Below, one piece after another: positions 51,337 to 59,885 of a DNA stretch of 64,000 nt; within the stretch, counting starts at the first letter, position 1, and every line of letters starts with the position of its first letter. The stretch is from JAKALD01 sp963817785. GTDB lineage: Bacteria > Pseudomonadota > Gammaproteobacteria > Burkholderiales > SG8-39. The notes beneath the pieces were generated by a model. It searched no databases, was not told where the DNA came from, and was given only the letters and a program-made list of their open reading frames with translations. The stretch covers positions 1-64,000 of the forward strand of contig CAWFPL010000003.1 in assembly GCA_963817785.1 (NCBI GenBank), written 5' to 3'. A program made the position numbers and the translations under genes.

Positions 51337-52744
51337 GCGCCCACCCTATCGAAAAACGCGATTCGCGCATCCTCGGCACCGAAACGTGCGGCGTGATGGT
51401 GACGAGTTGGCGCGGGCCGCTGCGCCCGAAGCCGTGCGGCCGCAGGTCGCACGCGAAGGCGCCGCGGGGGTGCGCCGCAGAGACTTCCTCCGTGCCGCGC
51501 CGAGGAAGCGGCGAGCGCAAGCGCTTGCTGCTGTGAGCGCCCGATCATGGCTGTGATCAGGTCCTTTCCGGACAAGGACACCACCGGCGTGGCCGCCCGC
51601 TTATATGTATGTGTGCGTCGGCTCTGCGGCGCACGATGCATTTGGTGGCCCGGCGCAAGCGGCCGCAATGGCACGTCAGCAGGGACCGGCCGGATCGGTC
51701 ATCTTCGGGTCGCGAAGCAACCGGCCCGGGCCGTTTGGTGCAGGGAAGCTTTCGAACCTGTAGCAGGCGTTTGCGCAAGTGCGCTGCGCGCGAATTGAAT
51801 TCGGCGGGAAGCCGCCCCCTGTTCGGCGACCCTCGTACATTCATCCGGCGCGGAATAGCGTCACACTCCCCGACAACCTGCACTCGCCCCTTGAAGCGCG
51901 TGCGCACTGAAACAGAGTTGACACGCGTCTGCTCCTCTCTCATCGACATCCGCCCGGGGGGGCAGCCGGGCCACTTGCGCTTTGACCCGAGTCTGCTATA
52001 TTGGCTCCAGTAACGCTCGCCGGGTTCCCCGGCATCGACACACCCGCATTGGCGGGTCGAAAGTCGGACCACTTGTGGGCCGACGCGGGAAAGTGGATTT
52101 TTCTCCCGCCAAACTCAGGAAAAGGCTGCGTCGGCTATTTCTGCATCGCCGTTCGCGCCTGTCGTGGACAGTCGTTTCCGCGCGAACCTCTAGCGCGGCC
52201 CGGAGCTGAGAAGCTCCGCACAGAGCCTCCGCCTGCGGTGCTTCCCGCGCGGCGGCGCCTGGCGTATCCCTCCCCTCAACATCGAAGGCGATCTCGGCCC
52301 CTACGGCAGCTTGGGCAAGCACGCGCTCCTCGGGCGCAGTGCACGCGCTGAAAGAAAACGCCGCGCGGCCAGAATCTCGCCTGGCCCGCTACAACGATCC
52401 GCAAGCGCGGCAAGCCGAGATGCTTGAGCGCTCGCGCCCCTAGCCACACGGGCCGCGCCTCGCCGCGCGGTGCCGCTAGGAAAGCCTCGCCCTCGACCGG
52501 ACGACGGCGCCTTCCCCGAAAAGCACTTCAGCGCACCTCCATCGTGCGCCCCCACGCTTGGGCCCGCGTCTGCTCAAGCGGGGTCACTCCAACGTGAAGG
52601 TCGACACGCGCGCTGCTCGGGCGCGCGCGTGGCAGACGCGTGCTGCTCGCCCGAGCAAGCATTGCCCGCGAGGGTGGTGCGAACCGGCCTTGGCCGGACG
52701 GTCTTACGAAGCGCAGAGGTTACTTGCTTTCACCAGTCGAGGAG
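51337..52744. other. 1.4-kb stretch without a recognised gene
   Basis: Lies between the membrane protein and the HTH gene. It is patchy in composition, with short open frames in all directions; none has a recognisable domain and starts are weak. One plus-strand frame (about 52013-52200) reads GFPGIDTPALAGRKSDHLWA and onward with a balanced composition but has no family. It may be degraded mobile-element DNA. Confidence 0.4.
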
Positions 52745-52750
52745 ATGGCG

Positions 52751-52942
52751 ATGGTCACATCCCGGGCAAGACGCAGAACGCTCAAACGCAGTCGTTTGGA
52801 TCAGTACCGGCTGGACATCCTGTCGATGTGGGTGCGCGGTCTGAGTTTCCGAGACATTGCCCGCGAGCTTCAGCGCGTGCGCGGCGTGCACGTGTCCCAT
52901 TGCAGCGTGAGGCGTCGCCTGCGCAGATGGTGCGCGCTATGA
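52751..52942 (+). CDS. Small helix-turn-helix protein
   Basis: 63 residues, highly basic, with an HTH (DILSMWVRGLSFRDIARELQ, then HVSHCSVRRRLRRW). GGAG lies 6 bp upstream of ATG 52751, favouring it over ATG 52745. Its stop overlaps the ATG of the tyrosine recombinase gene (ATGA). It may be an excisionase or regulator of that recombinase. Confidence 0.7.
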   Translation: MVTSRARRRTLKRSRLDQYRLDILSMWVRGLSFRDIARELQRVRGVHVSHCSVRRRLRRWCAL

Positions 52943-53847
52943 GCGGGTGGCGGCGGCGCGCCGGCGAGACGCCTGGCGAGGCGGCGCGTCGGCTCGTTGC
53001 GCGCATCACCGCGCATGGAACTCCGCGATGCGAGGCGCGCGGGCGGGACCTCATCACGTCGGTGGGCAGCGAGCGCCTGGCTCGCCAGTCGCTGAAGGGT
53101 TATCTGCTCTGGCGCGTCGCGCAGCAGATCCCGCGGTCCGAACAAGACTACCAAAGGCATCTCGTTCGCTATCTCACGGAACGCGCCAAGGTGGTCTGCC
53201 AAAAGGTGCTCAACTGTGATCGTCGATCGCTCGGGATGGTCTTCCACGTGCGGCTGCCTCGGATCGCAGCCGAGCGACCGACCGTGTTGACGTCGCGGTC
53301 CTATCGACTCGAGGAGGTGCAGAAGATCGCGCTACGACAGGATGAGCGCCATCAGGTATCCACTTGGCTCTGCTTCGATAGCGGCGTGCGCGCACACGAA
53401 CTCGCCACGCTCGCGCGCCGTACGGAACTTGCGCCCTCCGCCCATCGTGTGTGGCGGCCGGATCGATTCCTGTGCCTTCCCGACTATGAGCTTTATGTGG
53501 TGGTCGGAAAAGGCGGCCTCGTGCGCGAGGTCGCGGTGCTCAGGCAGCTGGCGGAGTGGCTCGAGCGCTATCGGCGGCCTTGCCCCGTGCGCGTTCGCGA
53601 TCGGGAGGTCTACTATCAGTCAAACTACGATATCGGCTTCGGTCAATCGGCCAGCCAGAGCTTTAGCACGGCAAGCCAAAGAGCGCTCGGCTGGTCCAGC
53701 GGGATGCATGGGCTCAGGCACAGCTACGCCAAGTCCAGGTTCGCGATGCTGTGCAACGCGGGTCTCACACAGTCGCAGGCCCTGGAAATCGTATCGCAGG
53801 AAATGGGCCATTTTCGTAAGGAGATTACGTTTCCCTACTTGCGCTAG
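52939..53847 (+). CDS. Tyrosine recombinase/integrase
   Basis: About 302 residues. The catalytic residues of the family can be seen: Arg in SGVRAHELATL, Lys in VVGKGGLVREV, H-x2-R in MHGLRHSYAKSR, His in EMGHFRKEIT and the nucleophile Tyr in the last residues FPYLR. The protein ends right after Tyr-Leu-Arg, so it is complete but short at the C-terminus. Coupled to the HTH gene. It probably integrates or excises a local element; attachment sites were not identified. Confidence 0.88.
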   Translation: MSGWRRRAGETPGEAARRLVARITAHGTPRCEARGRDLITSVGSERLARQSLKGYLLWRVAQQIPRSEQDYQRHLVRYLTERAKVVCQKVLNCDRRSLGMVFHVRLPRIAAERPTVLTSRSYRLEEVQKIALRQDERHQVSTWLCFDSGVRAHELATLARRTELAPSAHRVWRPDRFLCLPDYELYVVVGKGGLVREVAVLRQLAEWLERYRRPCPVRVRDREVYYQSNYDIGFGQSASQSFSTASQRALGWSSGMHGLRHSYAKSRFAMLCNAGLTQSQALEIVSQEMGHFRKEITFPYLR

Positions 53848-54240
53848 ATGATCATGGGCGCTCAGGAGGCAGCCGATGGCCCAGCTCCGAAGTATCGCGC
53901 GTTGCGCGCAGAAGCGTGCCGAGTCACATGCGTGGTAAGGCCGCCGTCGCGCTCCGAGAAAGCGGCGCGCCGCGGGCTGCAAGGCGCGCATCGAGCGGGA
54001 TCGGAGCAAGCCCCTGCGGCAGGCCGAAGAAGCTCCTCGAGGTCTCGCGGCCTGCGAGTCCGAGCTGGAAGGCGAAGTCCGGGCGCGAGGACGGGGCGCG
54101 GCGCAGGCTCGCCGAGTGCGCCGGGGGCGCAGAAGGTTTGTCGCCGCGCGGCGGTGGGGATCGCGCTGCACGAGTGGATCCGCGGCGAGGTCATCGCGAT
54201 CGGACCGCAGAAGGTGGCGATCCGCATCGACAATCCCGGG
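53848..54240 (+). other. Degenerate region after the integrase, leading into tail repeat D
   Basis: A long open frame from ATG 53848 runs through basic low-complexity sequence and ends as GIALHEWIRGEVIAIGPQKV, then AIRIDNPG, continuing into repeat D. Only the last 60 residues look protein-like. It might be the 3' end of a gene whose start has been replaced; the family is not recognised. Confidence 0.35.
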
Positions 54241-54327
54241 CACTACGGCGAGGAAGTCGCGGGGGTGCCGGTGAAGAAAGGCGACGTGGTGTGGGACGAG
54301 CCGGAGAAGTGGACGCCGTGCCTGTAG
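54241..54327 (+). repeat. ORF-tail repeat, copy D
   Basis: Encodes HYGEEVAGVPVKKGDVVWDE then PEKWTPCL and a stop, the best-preserved copy. The last 18 bases (TGGACGCCGTGCCTGTAA in a fifth partial copy) also occur at 54769-54786, and an upstream piece CCGCATCGAC-ATCCCGG recurs near 55418. Confidence 0.85.
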
Positions 54328-54386
54328 GGCGGCTGCGCCCGGACGAGGCTTGCGCAATTTCCATCGTTCCCGTACGGTAGCCGGAC

Positions 54387-54608
54387 ATGGGCTCGACCCT
54401 TTACGAAGAGATTCTCAAGCTTGACGCGGCGGCGCGGCTGCAACTCGCGCAGGAGCTTCTCGACAGCGTGGCGAGCGAGACGTTCGCGCCGCCCGCGACC
54501 GCCGAGCAGCGCGCCGAGTTGACCGCGCGTCTCGCTCACCATCGCACGCATCCGGGCGAAGAAACCGTCGCGCTCGTCGATATCGAGGCGAAGCTCGGCG
54601 TGCGGTAG
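54387..54608 (+). CDS. Addiction-module component (antitoxin)
   Basis: 73 residues: LYEEILKLDAAARLQLAQEL, then LLDSVASE and ELTARLAHHRTHPGEE, the same small antitoxin family as at 41205 but only distantly similar. It overlaps the start of a broken ParE-type toxin by one base. Confidence 0.8.
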   Translation: MGSTLYEEILKLDAAARLQLAQELLDSVASETFAPPATAEQRAELTARLAHHRTHPGEETVALVDIEAKLGVR

Positions 54609-54753
54609 TGCTCTACTCGGTCCGCTACACGCTCGCGGCGGCCGCGGAAGTCGGGATCGCAATCTCCTCGTACGACAGGACTAGGTCAGCGTGCCGGCGC
54701 TGATGCATCAGCATCAGAAGCCGCAGACGCGCGAAGAGCTGCTCAAGCGATGA
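54608..54753 (+). pseudogene. Broken RelE/ParE toxin
   Basis: GTG 54608 begins VLYSVRYTLAAAAEVGIAIS-SYDR, a ParE/RelE N-terminus, but stops after 31 residues. A nearby frame LMHQHQKPQTREELLKR ending at 54753 resembles a toxin tail. The core of about 50 residues is missing. Confidence 0.65.
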
Positions 54754-54863
54754 CCTGCGCCAGACGAATGGACGCCGTGCCTGTAACTCGGTAAGCCGGC
54801 AGCCAAGCGTACAATACGATCGCTCGAAGCCTGCCGACTCAGGCAAGCGACTGGGACAACAAA

Positions 54864-55118
54864 ATGACCGAACTGGAACTGAAGCGCTCGCTCCCCGATC
54901 AGCTCGCCAGCCAGGCGAAGGCTGCCGGACTGTTGACTTCGGAAGCGATGGAGCGACTGGTGCGGGAAGCAATCCGCAAGGCGGCCGCGCAGAAGTTCAT
55001 CGAGCTCGGCAAGCCCCTGCGCGAGCCCGGCGGCCCGGACATCGCCGGAGCGGAGCTCGAATCGGAACTCAAGGCAGTACGCGCCGAGCTTCGCGAAGCC
55101 CGTGCGCGTCGTGCTTGA
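54864..55118 (+). CDS. Small VapB-like antitoxin
   Basis: 84 residues, with a helix-rich N-terminus (MTELELKRSLPDQLASQAKA, then LLTSEAMERLVREAIRKAA) like the antitoxins paired with PIN toxins. Its end overlaps the start of the PIN gene by 17 bp. Confidence 0.75.
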   Translation: MTELELKRSLPDQLASQAKAAGLLTSEAMERLVREAIRKAAAQKFIELGKPLREPGGPDIAGAELESELKAVRAELREARARRA

Positions 55119-55341
55119 TACCAACGTCGTCGCCTCCGCCCTTCTGTGGGGCGGCACGCCCGAGCGGGTGATTGAGGCCGCCGGGGAGGGCGTGCTCGAA
55201 GACGCCGCAGTGCTTGCTTGCGCACTCGCCGCGCGTGCCGGGGCCATCGTCTCAGGTGACGACGATCTTCTCTCGCTTGGCAGCTACCACCAAATCCCGA
55301 TCGTCAGCGCTGCGCAGGTGCTGCGTATTGCCGCCGCCTGA
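55102..55341 (+). pseudogene. PIN-domain toxin with an internal deletion
   Basis: 79 residues. The start MRVVLDTNVVASALLWGGTP and the end AGAIVSGDDDLLSLGSYHQI plus PIVSAAQVL are typical of PIN toxins, but the family is about 135 residues; about 55 residues between (including the second conserved acidic residue) are missing. The frame is kept, so a short protein may be made but should lack the active site. Confidence 0.75.
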
Positions 55342-55454
55342 AGCAGGTCTGCCCGTTCTCCAGGGACGTATCTTTAATGCGCCCGCCGGTCGCGCCGAAC
55401 CCCCCGCCCGGTTGAGCCGTCCGCATCGACGATCCCGGTCACTCGTTCGGGCTC

Positions 55455-55979
55455 ATGAAGATCGGCCAGACGGTGGCGATGGCGGTGCTGGCGATCGGCG
55501 GCTCGGTGCTCGCCTGGTACCACGTGGCCTCGCAGGTCTATTACCCGACGCTGCAGCTGCGCACCCCGGAGGGGTTCACCTGCAGCGTGGTGCAGGTCCC
55601 GACCGCAGACCGCCAGGCCTGTGGCGCCGCGAACGATCGCTTCCTCGAGCCGGTGCGCGCGCAGTGCAACGACTGCAAGGTGGTCTATGCGCGCTGCCTG
55701 CGCCACCTCGACGCACCGGAGCGGGTGCTGGTGTCGCAAAACGCGGCGCTCGGCTACGTGGTGCTCTCGCCGGGGATGCACATGGCCATCAGCGGCCCGA
55801 AGGCGCAGCTGCGGGCGGTGTGCGACCACATCGCGGACAACATGGTGGGCCGCGGCTATTCCAGCGCGGCCTGCATCTATCCGCGCGGGCCCGGGGGCGC
55901 CTGTTCAGTGCTGAATCGCCGCCGGCCGGGCTATCGGCGGGCGCGAGCGAGGGGATTCGGTACGGGAAGGCTCGCCTAA
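55455..55979 (+). CDS. Cys-rich exported or membrane-anchored protein of unknown function
   Basis: 174 residues: one N-terminal hydrophobic segment (MKIGQTVAMAVLAIGGSVLAW), then a domain with about eight Cys (for example QCNDCKVVYARCLRHL, VCDHIADNMV). It may be periplasmic with disulfides. The last 25 residues (after YPRGPGGACSVLN) are Arg-rich and overlap the end of the convergent sulfotransferase gene, so the original C-terminus may be lost. Unknown family. Confidence 0.6.
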   Translation: MKIGQTVAMAVLAIGGSVLAWYHVASQVYYPTLQLRTPEGFTCSVVQVPTADRQACGAANDRFLEPVRAQCNDCKVVYARCLRHLDAPERVLVSQNAALGYVVLSPGMHMAISGPKAQLRAVCDHIADNMVGRGYSSAACIYPRGPGGACSVLNRRRPGYRRARARGFGTGRLA

Positions 55980-56819
55980 GGCCGGTGCACGTCTCAGCAA
56001 GGAAAGCTCTCTGTCCAAATCGAATTTGCCGGCGGCCCGCTCGAACAGTCCGGAGGCGAATCGATACAGCTCGAGATCAAAGCGGTTGCGGTCCCGGATG
56101 ATTTCGAGCGCGCCCGCGTCGAGTTGACTTTGTCGCAGGCGATTCGCACCGACGTTGCGGGCGGGATAGCGGCAATAGGTCCAGTCGAATTCCCGGTGAA
56201 GAAGAATCTGGAATTCTTCGAAGCGCTCGGTCAGGCCGACGACGGAGAATTCCTGGGCGAGATTGGCTTTGGCCTTGTCCAACGTGCGGGACGACACTCC
56301 GCCGATGGGCACCTTCATTGCACCGGCCAACCGGCGTGTCTGGCCGTTATCCATTTCGACGAGGCCGGATCGGCTGACCCAATCCGTCACGCTCGATCGC
56401 GCCGCCAGCTCGTGCGCGGGATCGGTGGTCAATCTGAGGTAATGGCAATAATGCGAAATGACGCGCTCGACGGGGTCGCGCAGCAGTGTCACCAGGCTGG
56501 CGTCGGCCGGCAACACGCTGCGCAACGAGAGATCGAAATGGCCATGGATGACCCGAAGGGCGTGCGGGTCCTTGAGCGCCGACTTCAGGCGACGGATCTT
56601 GGAGCGCGAGATCAGGAAATTCGGCCACAGCGCATGCCCTGGCGCCGTCCAGGACATTCCCCGCATCATGATTTTATGCATCGCGTCGGCGGGAAACTTG
56701 TGGGCGAGAGCCGATACGACCGTGGTGCCGCCGGTCTTGGGAATGTGAACGAAGACGAGCAGACGGTCCTGCTGGCAATTGCCCGCACGAGGACGCTGAT
56801 CAACTGTTATGGCCGCCAA
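55905..56819 (-). CDS. Sulfotransferase family protein (P-loop)
   Basis: 304 residues. The PAPS-binding 5'-PSB loop is LLVFVHIPKTGGTTVVSAL near residue 20-38 and the 3'-PSB region is LLRDPVERVISHYCHYLRL near 110, the hallmarks of the sulfotransferase 2 family. It transfers sulfate to a glycan or lipid, using PAPS. APS kinase (cysC), which makes PAPS, lies 1 kb away, and the rhamnose genes follow, so a sulfated surface polysaccharide is the likely product. The C-terminal 60 residues are disordered in character. Confidence 0.87.
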   Translation of the reverse strand: MAAITVDQRPRAGNCQQDRLLVFVHIPKTGGTTVVSALAHKFPADAMHKIMMRGMSWTAPGHALWPNFLISRSKIRRLKSALKDPHALRVIHGHFDLSLRSVLPADASLVTLLRDPVERVISHYCHYLRLTTDPAHELAARSSVTDWVSRSGLVEMDNGQTRRLAGAMKVPIGGVSSRTLDKAKANLAQEFSVVGLTERFEEFQILLHREFDWTYCRYPARNVGANRLRQSQLDAGALEIIRDRNRFDLELYRFASGLFERAAGKFDLDRELSLLRRAPALGEPSRTESPRSRPPIARPAAIQH

Positions 56820-56941
56820 TGACCAAAGCTCCCGTGCCCTATGCTACGCGAGGCTGCGTAAAGCAACGTCAAGGCAGGCGCGGTTCCCAGGACCGATCCG
56901 GGGCCGTTTGCGATCAGGAGGTGTAATGGGGAGGAAAACAA

Positions 56942-57081
56942 GGCTCTGTCACAAAATCGTGTTGGCAGAATCCTGCCAACACGCGGTAAATGCTCTGACC
57001 AGCAGTGGAAACCGAGCTTTGAGGGCGTCCCCTCGCCCTAGGCCGAAAAACGCTAAAACAACACGAATTGGTGACAGAGCC
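56942..57081. mobile_element. MITE-like element with 23-bp terminal inverted repeats
   Basis: The 140-bp element starts GGCTCTGTCAC and ends with the complement; the 23-bp ends match at 21 positions. Flanks GAAAACAA (left) and AAAAACAA (right) form an imperfect 8-bp target duplication. It has no gene but an inner 11-bp-arm hairpin (56958-56983). The terminal sequence and 8-bp duplication resemble ISL3-type elements, but no parent IS is in the window. Confidence 0.7.
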
Positions 57082-57110
57082 AAAAACAAAGGCCCCGGAG
57101 CGGGGCCTTT
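57082..57110 (-). terminator. Rho-independent terminator of the Gly/Ala-rich protein gene
   Basis: AAAGGCCCCG-GAG-CGGGGCCTTT forms a 10-bp stem at 57088-57110 and is followed on the minus strand by a T-rich tract. It lies 52 bp after the stop codon at 57163, and the MITE is inserted just beyond the T-tract. Confidence 0.85.
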
Positions 57111-57162
57111 GCGAGTCGGCTGCGGATGCAGCCGGATTGCCGAGGAAGCGGTTGCGCTTCTC

Positions 57163-57480
57163 TTAGTGGTGAGTCGTGGTCGTGCTGCCGCCGCCGCTCG
57201 CGGCCGCGGCCACTGCGGCCACGCCGACGCCGATGGCTATCGCGGTGGCGGTGGTTACTCCGGCTGCGGCTCCTGCACCGGCGCTCGCGCCGCCTGCGCC
57301 CGTCGAGGCGCCGCCCGCCGTGCCGCCGGTTCCACCTTCGCCGCCGCCCTGCTGGTTGCCTTGCGCCACGGTGATGTTGGGCTGATTGGCGCCCTGGGCC
57401 GGCTGCCCGCCCTGCGCGAACGCCGTGTTCCACGCCGCCAGCGCGCTCAATGCGATGACGGCCTTCAGTGCTGGTTTCAC
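57163..57480 (-). CDS. Exported Gly/Ala/Gln-rich protein of unknown function
   Basis: 105 residues with a clear signal peptide (MKPALKAVIALSALAAWNTA-FAQG), a Gln/Gly/Asn-rich part, Gly/Ala repeats, a hydrophobic Ala/Val helix near 74-92, then a Ser/Gly/Thr tail ending in two His. No family is recognised. Its position in an exopolysaccharide locus and simple composition suggest a surface or matrix component; this is only inference. Terminated by the hairpin at 57082-57110. Confidence 0.6.
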   Translation of the reverse strand: MKPALKAVIALSALAAWNTAFAQGGQPAQGANQPNITVAQGNQQGGGEGGTGGTAGGASTGAGGASAGAGAAAGVTTATAIAIGVGVAAVAAAASGGGSTTTTHH

Positions 57481-57799
57481 GATACGTTCGTTCCGAGAAA
57501 AGTCGAAAACCTGCGTGTTGTTTGCTCCCCTGTTTGAGCAAGTCTCGGGCCACCAAGGGAGGCGCCTTCTTCTGTGCGCAGGATATGCCGGAACCCGCCC
57601 GAAGGTAAGCTCAACAGGGTGTCCTAGGATAATGATTTTGCAATGTTATCCCCGAGTCCGCGCCGGCCCCTGGCGCGGGCGCGCCGATGCGCGTGCGGTG
57701 CACTCCCCCGCACCGAACCGGGGCCCGCTGCGCACGAGCGCGTGCGTCTGCGCGGGCGGGGGCGCAGGTAGAATCGGCGAAAGACCATTTTCCTGCCCG

Positions 57800-58465
57800 A
57801 TGACCGACGACGCCCGCTCCGCTCCGAAATCGAAAGACGTCTTCACCGTCCACCACCGCGTCACTGAGGCCGACCGCGCGCGGGCGAACGGCCACCGCGG
57901 AGGCATCCTCTGGTTCACCGGGCTCTCCGGTGCGGGCAAGTCCACGCTCGCGATCGAGCTCGAAAAGGCGCTTTTCGGCCGCGGCTACCGCGTCTACACG
58001 CTCGACGGGGACAACGTGCGCCAGGGCCTCTCGGGGGACCTCGGCTTTTCGCATCTGGACCGCACCGAGAACATCCGCCGCATCGGCGAGGTGGCGGCGC
58101 TGTTCGCCGAGGCCGGGATGGTCGTGATCACGGCGTTCATCTCGCCCTACCGCGCCGACCGCGAGCGCATCCGCGCGCGGCACCCTGCCACCTTCAGCGA
58201 GATCTTCATCAACGCGCCGCTCGAAGTGTGCGAGGACCGGGACAAGAAGGGGTTGTATCGCCGCGCGCGCAGCGGCGAGGTGAAGGAGTTCACCGGCATC
58301 TCGGCGCCGTACGAGCCGCCGCTCGCGCCCGAGCTGGAAATCCGGACGGATCTGGGCGACATCGAGGCGTGCCTCGCGCAACTGCTCGAATACGTGGACC
58401 GGAAGCTGCGGCTGCCCGCGGCGGAAGGCGACGCCCGGCCCGGCCGGCAGCAGGCCGGCAGGTAG
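57800..58465 (+). CDS. cysC: Adenylylsulfate kinase (APS kinase)
   Basis: 221 residues. The P-loop is [14 protein letters not shown] near residue 40, followed by [20 protein letters not shown] (APS-binding), [13 protein letters not shown] and [10 protein letters not shown]; all are characteristic of CysC. It phosphorylates APS to PAPS, the sulfate donor for the sulfotransferase at 55905. The ATG at 57800 is taken from a longer open frame because the domain begins there. It is followed by rmlB with a 25-bp gap. Confidence 0.93.
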   Translation: MTDDARSAPKSKDVFTVHHRVTEADRARANGHRGGILWFTGLSGAGKSTLAIELEKALFGRGYRVYTLDGDNVRQGLSGDLGFSHLDRTENIRRIGEVAALFAEAGMVVITAFISPYRADRERIRARHPATFSEIFINAPLEVCEDRDKKGLYRRARSGEVKEFTGISAPYEPPLAPELEIRTDLGDIEACLAQLLEYVDRKLRLPAAEGDARPGRQQAGR

Positions 58466-58490
58466 CGCCGGCGCGCCCCCCGCTCCCACG

Positions 58491-59555
58491 ATGCTCCTCG
58501 TCACCGGCGGCGCCGGCTTCATCGGCGCGAACTTCGTCCTCTCGAGCCTCGCCGAGACCGGCGAGCCGATCGTCAACCTCGACAAGCTCACCTACGCCGG
58601 CAACTTGCGCAGCCTCGAGGCCCTGCGCGGCGATGCGCGCCACGTGTTCGTGCGCGGCGACATCTGCGACCGCGCGCTGGTGCGCAAGCTGCTCGAGCAG
58701 CACCGGCCGCGCGCCATCGTGCACTTCGCCGCCGAGAGCCACGTGGACCGCTCGATCCACGGCCCGGCGGACTTCGTGCAGACCAACGCCGTCGGCACCT
58801 TCAGCCTGCTGGAGGAGGCGCGCGCGTACTGGCCGGCGCTGCCGGCGGCCGAGCGCGAGGCGTTCCGCTTCCTGCACGTGTCCACCGACGAGGTGTACGG
58901 ATCGCTCGGGCCCAACGACCCGGCGTTCACCGAGCGCACGCCCTACGCGCCGAACAGTCCCTACGCGGCCTCGAAGGCGGCTGCCGACCACCTGGTGCGC
59001 GCCTACCACCACACCTACGGCCTGCCCACCCTCACCACCAACTGCTCGAACAACTACGGGCCGTACCAGTTTCCCGAGAAGCTGATCCCGCTCATGATCC
59101 ACAACGCGCTCGCGGGCAAGCCGCTGCCGGTGTACGGCGACGGGCTGAACGTGCGCGACTGGCTGTACGTGCTCGATCACTGCGAGGCCGTGCGCCTGGT
59201 GCTCGCGCGCGGGCGGATCGGGGAGACCTACAACATCGGCGGCAACAGCGAGCGGGTCAACATCGAGATCGTGAAAACCCTGTGCGCGCTGCTCGACGAG
59301 GTGAGCCCGCGCGAGCAGGGCTCGCACGCGGAGCTGATCCGCCTGGTGCAGGACCGGCCCGGCCACGACCGGCGCTACGCGATCGATGCCTCGAAGATCC
59401 GCGCCGAGCTCGGCTGGACGCCGCGCGAGAGCTTCGAGTCGGGCCTCGAGCGCACGCTCGGCTGGTACCTCGATCACCAGGCCTGGGTGCAGGAAGTGAC
59501 CAGCGGGACCTACCGCGACTGGGTGCGGGCCAACTACGGGCCGCACCAGGAATAG
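58491..59555 (+). CDS. rmlB: dTDP-glucose 4,6-dehydratase
   Basis: 354 residues; NAD-binding [14 protein letters not shown] at the N-terminus, catalytic [10 protein letters not shown] and [18 protein letters not shown] (Tyr-x3-Lys), then [18 protein letters not shown]. It makes dTDP-4-keto-6-deoxyglucose, the second step to dTDP-L-rhamnose. The rest of the pathway (rmlA, rmlC, rmlD) lies downstream but separated by two TA modules, an unusual break. Confidence 0.95.
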   Translation: MLLVTGGAGFIGANFVLSSLAETGEPIVNLDKLTYAGNLRSLEALRGDARHVFVRGDICDRALVRKLLEQHRPRAIVHFAAESHVDRSIHGPADFVQTNAVGTFSLLEEARAYWPALPAAEREAFRFLHVSTDEVYGSLGPNDPAFTERTPYAPNSPYAASKAAADHLVRAYHHTYGLPTLTTNCSNNYGPYQFPEKLIPLMIHNALAGKPLPVYGDGLNVRDWLYVLDHCEAVRLVLARGRIGETYNIGGNSERVNIEIVKTLCALLDEVSPREQGSHAELIRLVQDRPGHDRRYAIDASKIRAELGWTPRESFESGLERTLGWYLDHQAWVQEVTSGTYRDWVRANYGPHQE

Positions 59556-59612
59556 GCGCTTGACCCTCCGGCCACCTGTGAACTAGACTTAGCTAAGTTC
59601 ATCAGGAATGCG

Positions 59613-59885
59613 ATGGAAACCGTCAATATCCACCGGGCCAAGACCCAGCTCTCCAAGCTGATCGAGCGCGTCAGCGAGGGCGAGGAGATCGTGATCGCCC
59701 GGGGCGGCAAGCCGGTGGCGCGGCTCACACCCCTCGTGCAGCGCACGAAGCCGCGCAAGCCCGGCGCGCTCAAGGGCAAGATCTGGATCGCGGAGGATTT
59801 CGACGCGCCTTTGCCCGACGAGCTGCTTGATCTCTTCGAGGGCAAAGTGGGGCCCAAGCCGCGTTCCAGGGCGCGCAAGCGGTGA
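59613..59885 (+). CDS. Phd/YefM-type antitoxin
   Basis: 90 residues: METVNIHRAKTQLSKLIERV, then SEGEEIVIARGGKPVARLTPL is a textbook Phd/YefM N-terminal DNA-binding domain. The tail contains FDAPLPDELLDLFEGK. A run AACTAGACTTAGCTAAGTTCA precedes the start as a possible operator/promoter. Its stop overlaps the PIN toxin start. Confidence 0.88.
   Translation: METVNIHRAKTQLSKLIERVSEGEEIVIARGGKPVARLTPLVQRTKPRKPGALKGKIWIAEDFDAPLPDELLDLFEGKVGPKPRSRARKR

Noticed and set aside
41047..54327. Integron attC sites between the TA cassettes
   Set aside because: No core sites of the RYYYAAC/GTTRRRY type and no integron integrase were seen; the recombinase at 52939 lacks an evident integron-specific insertion.
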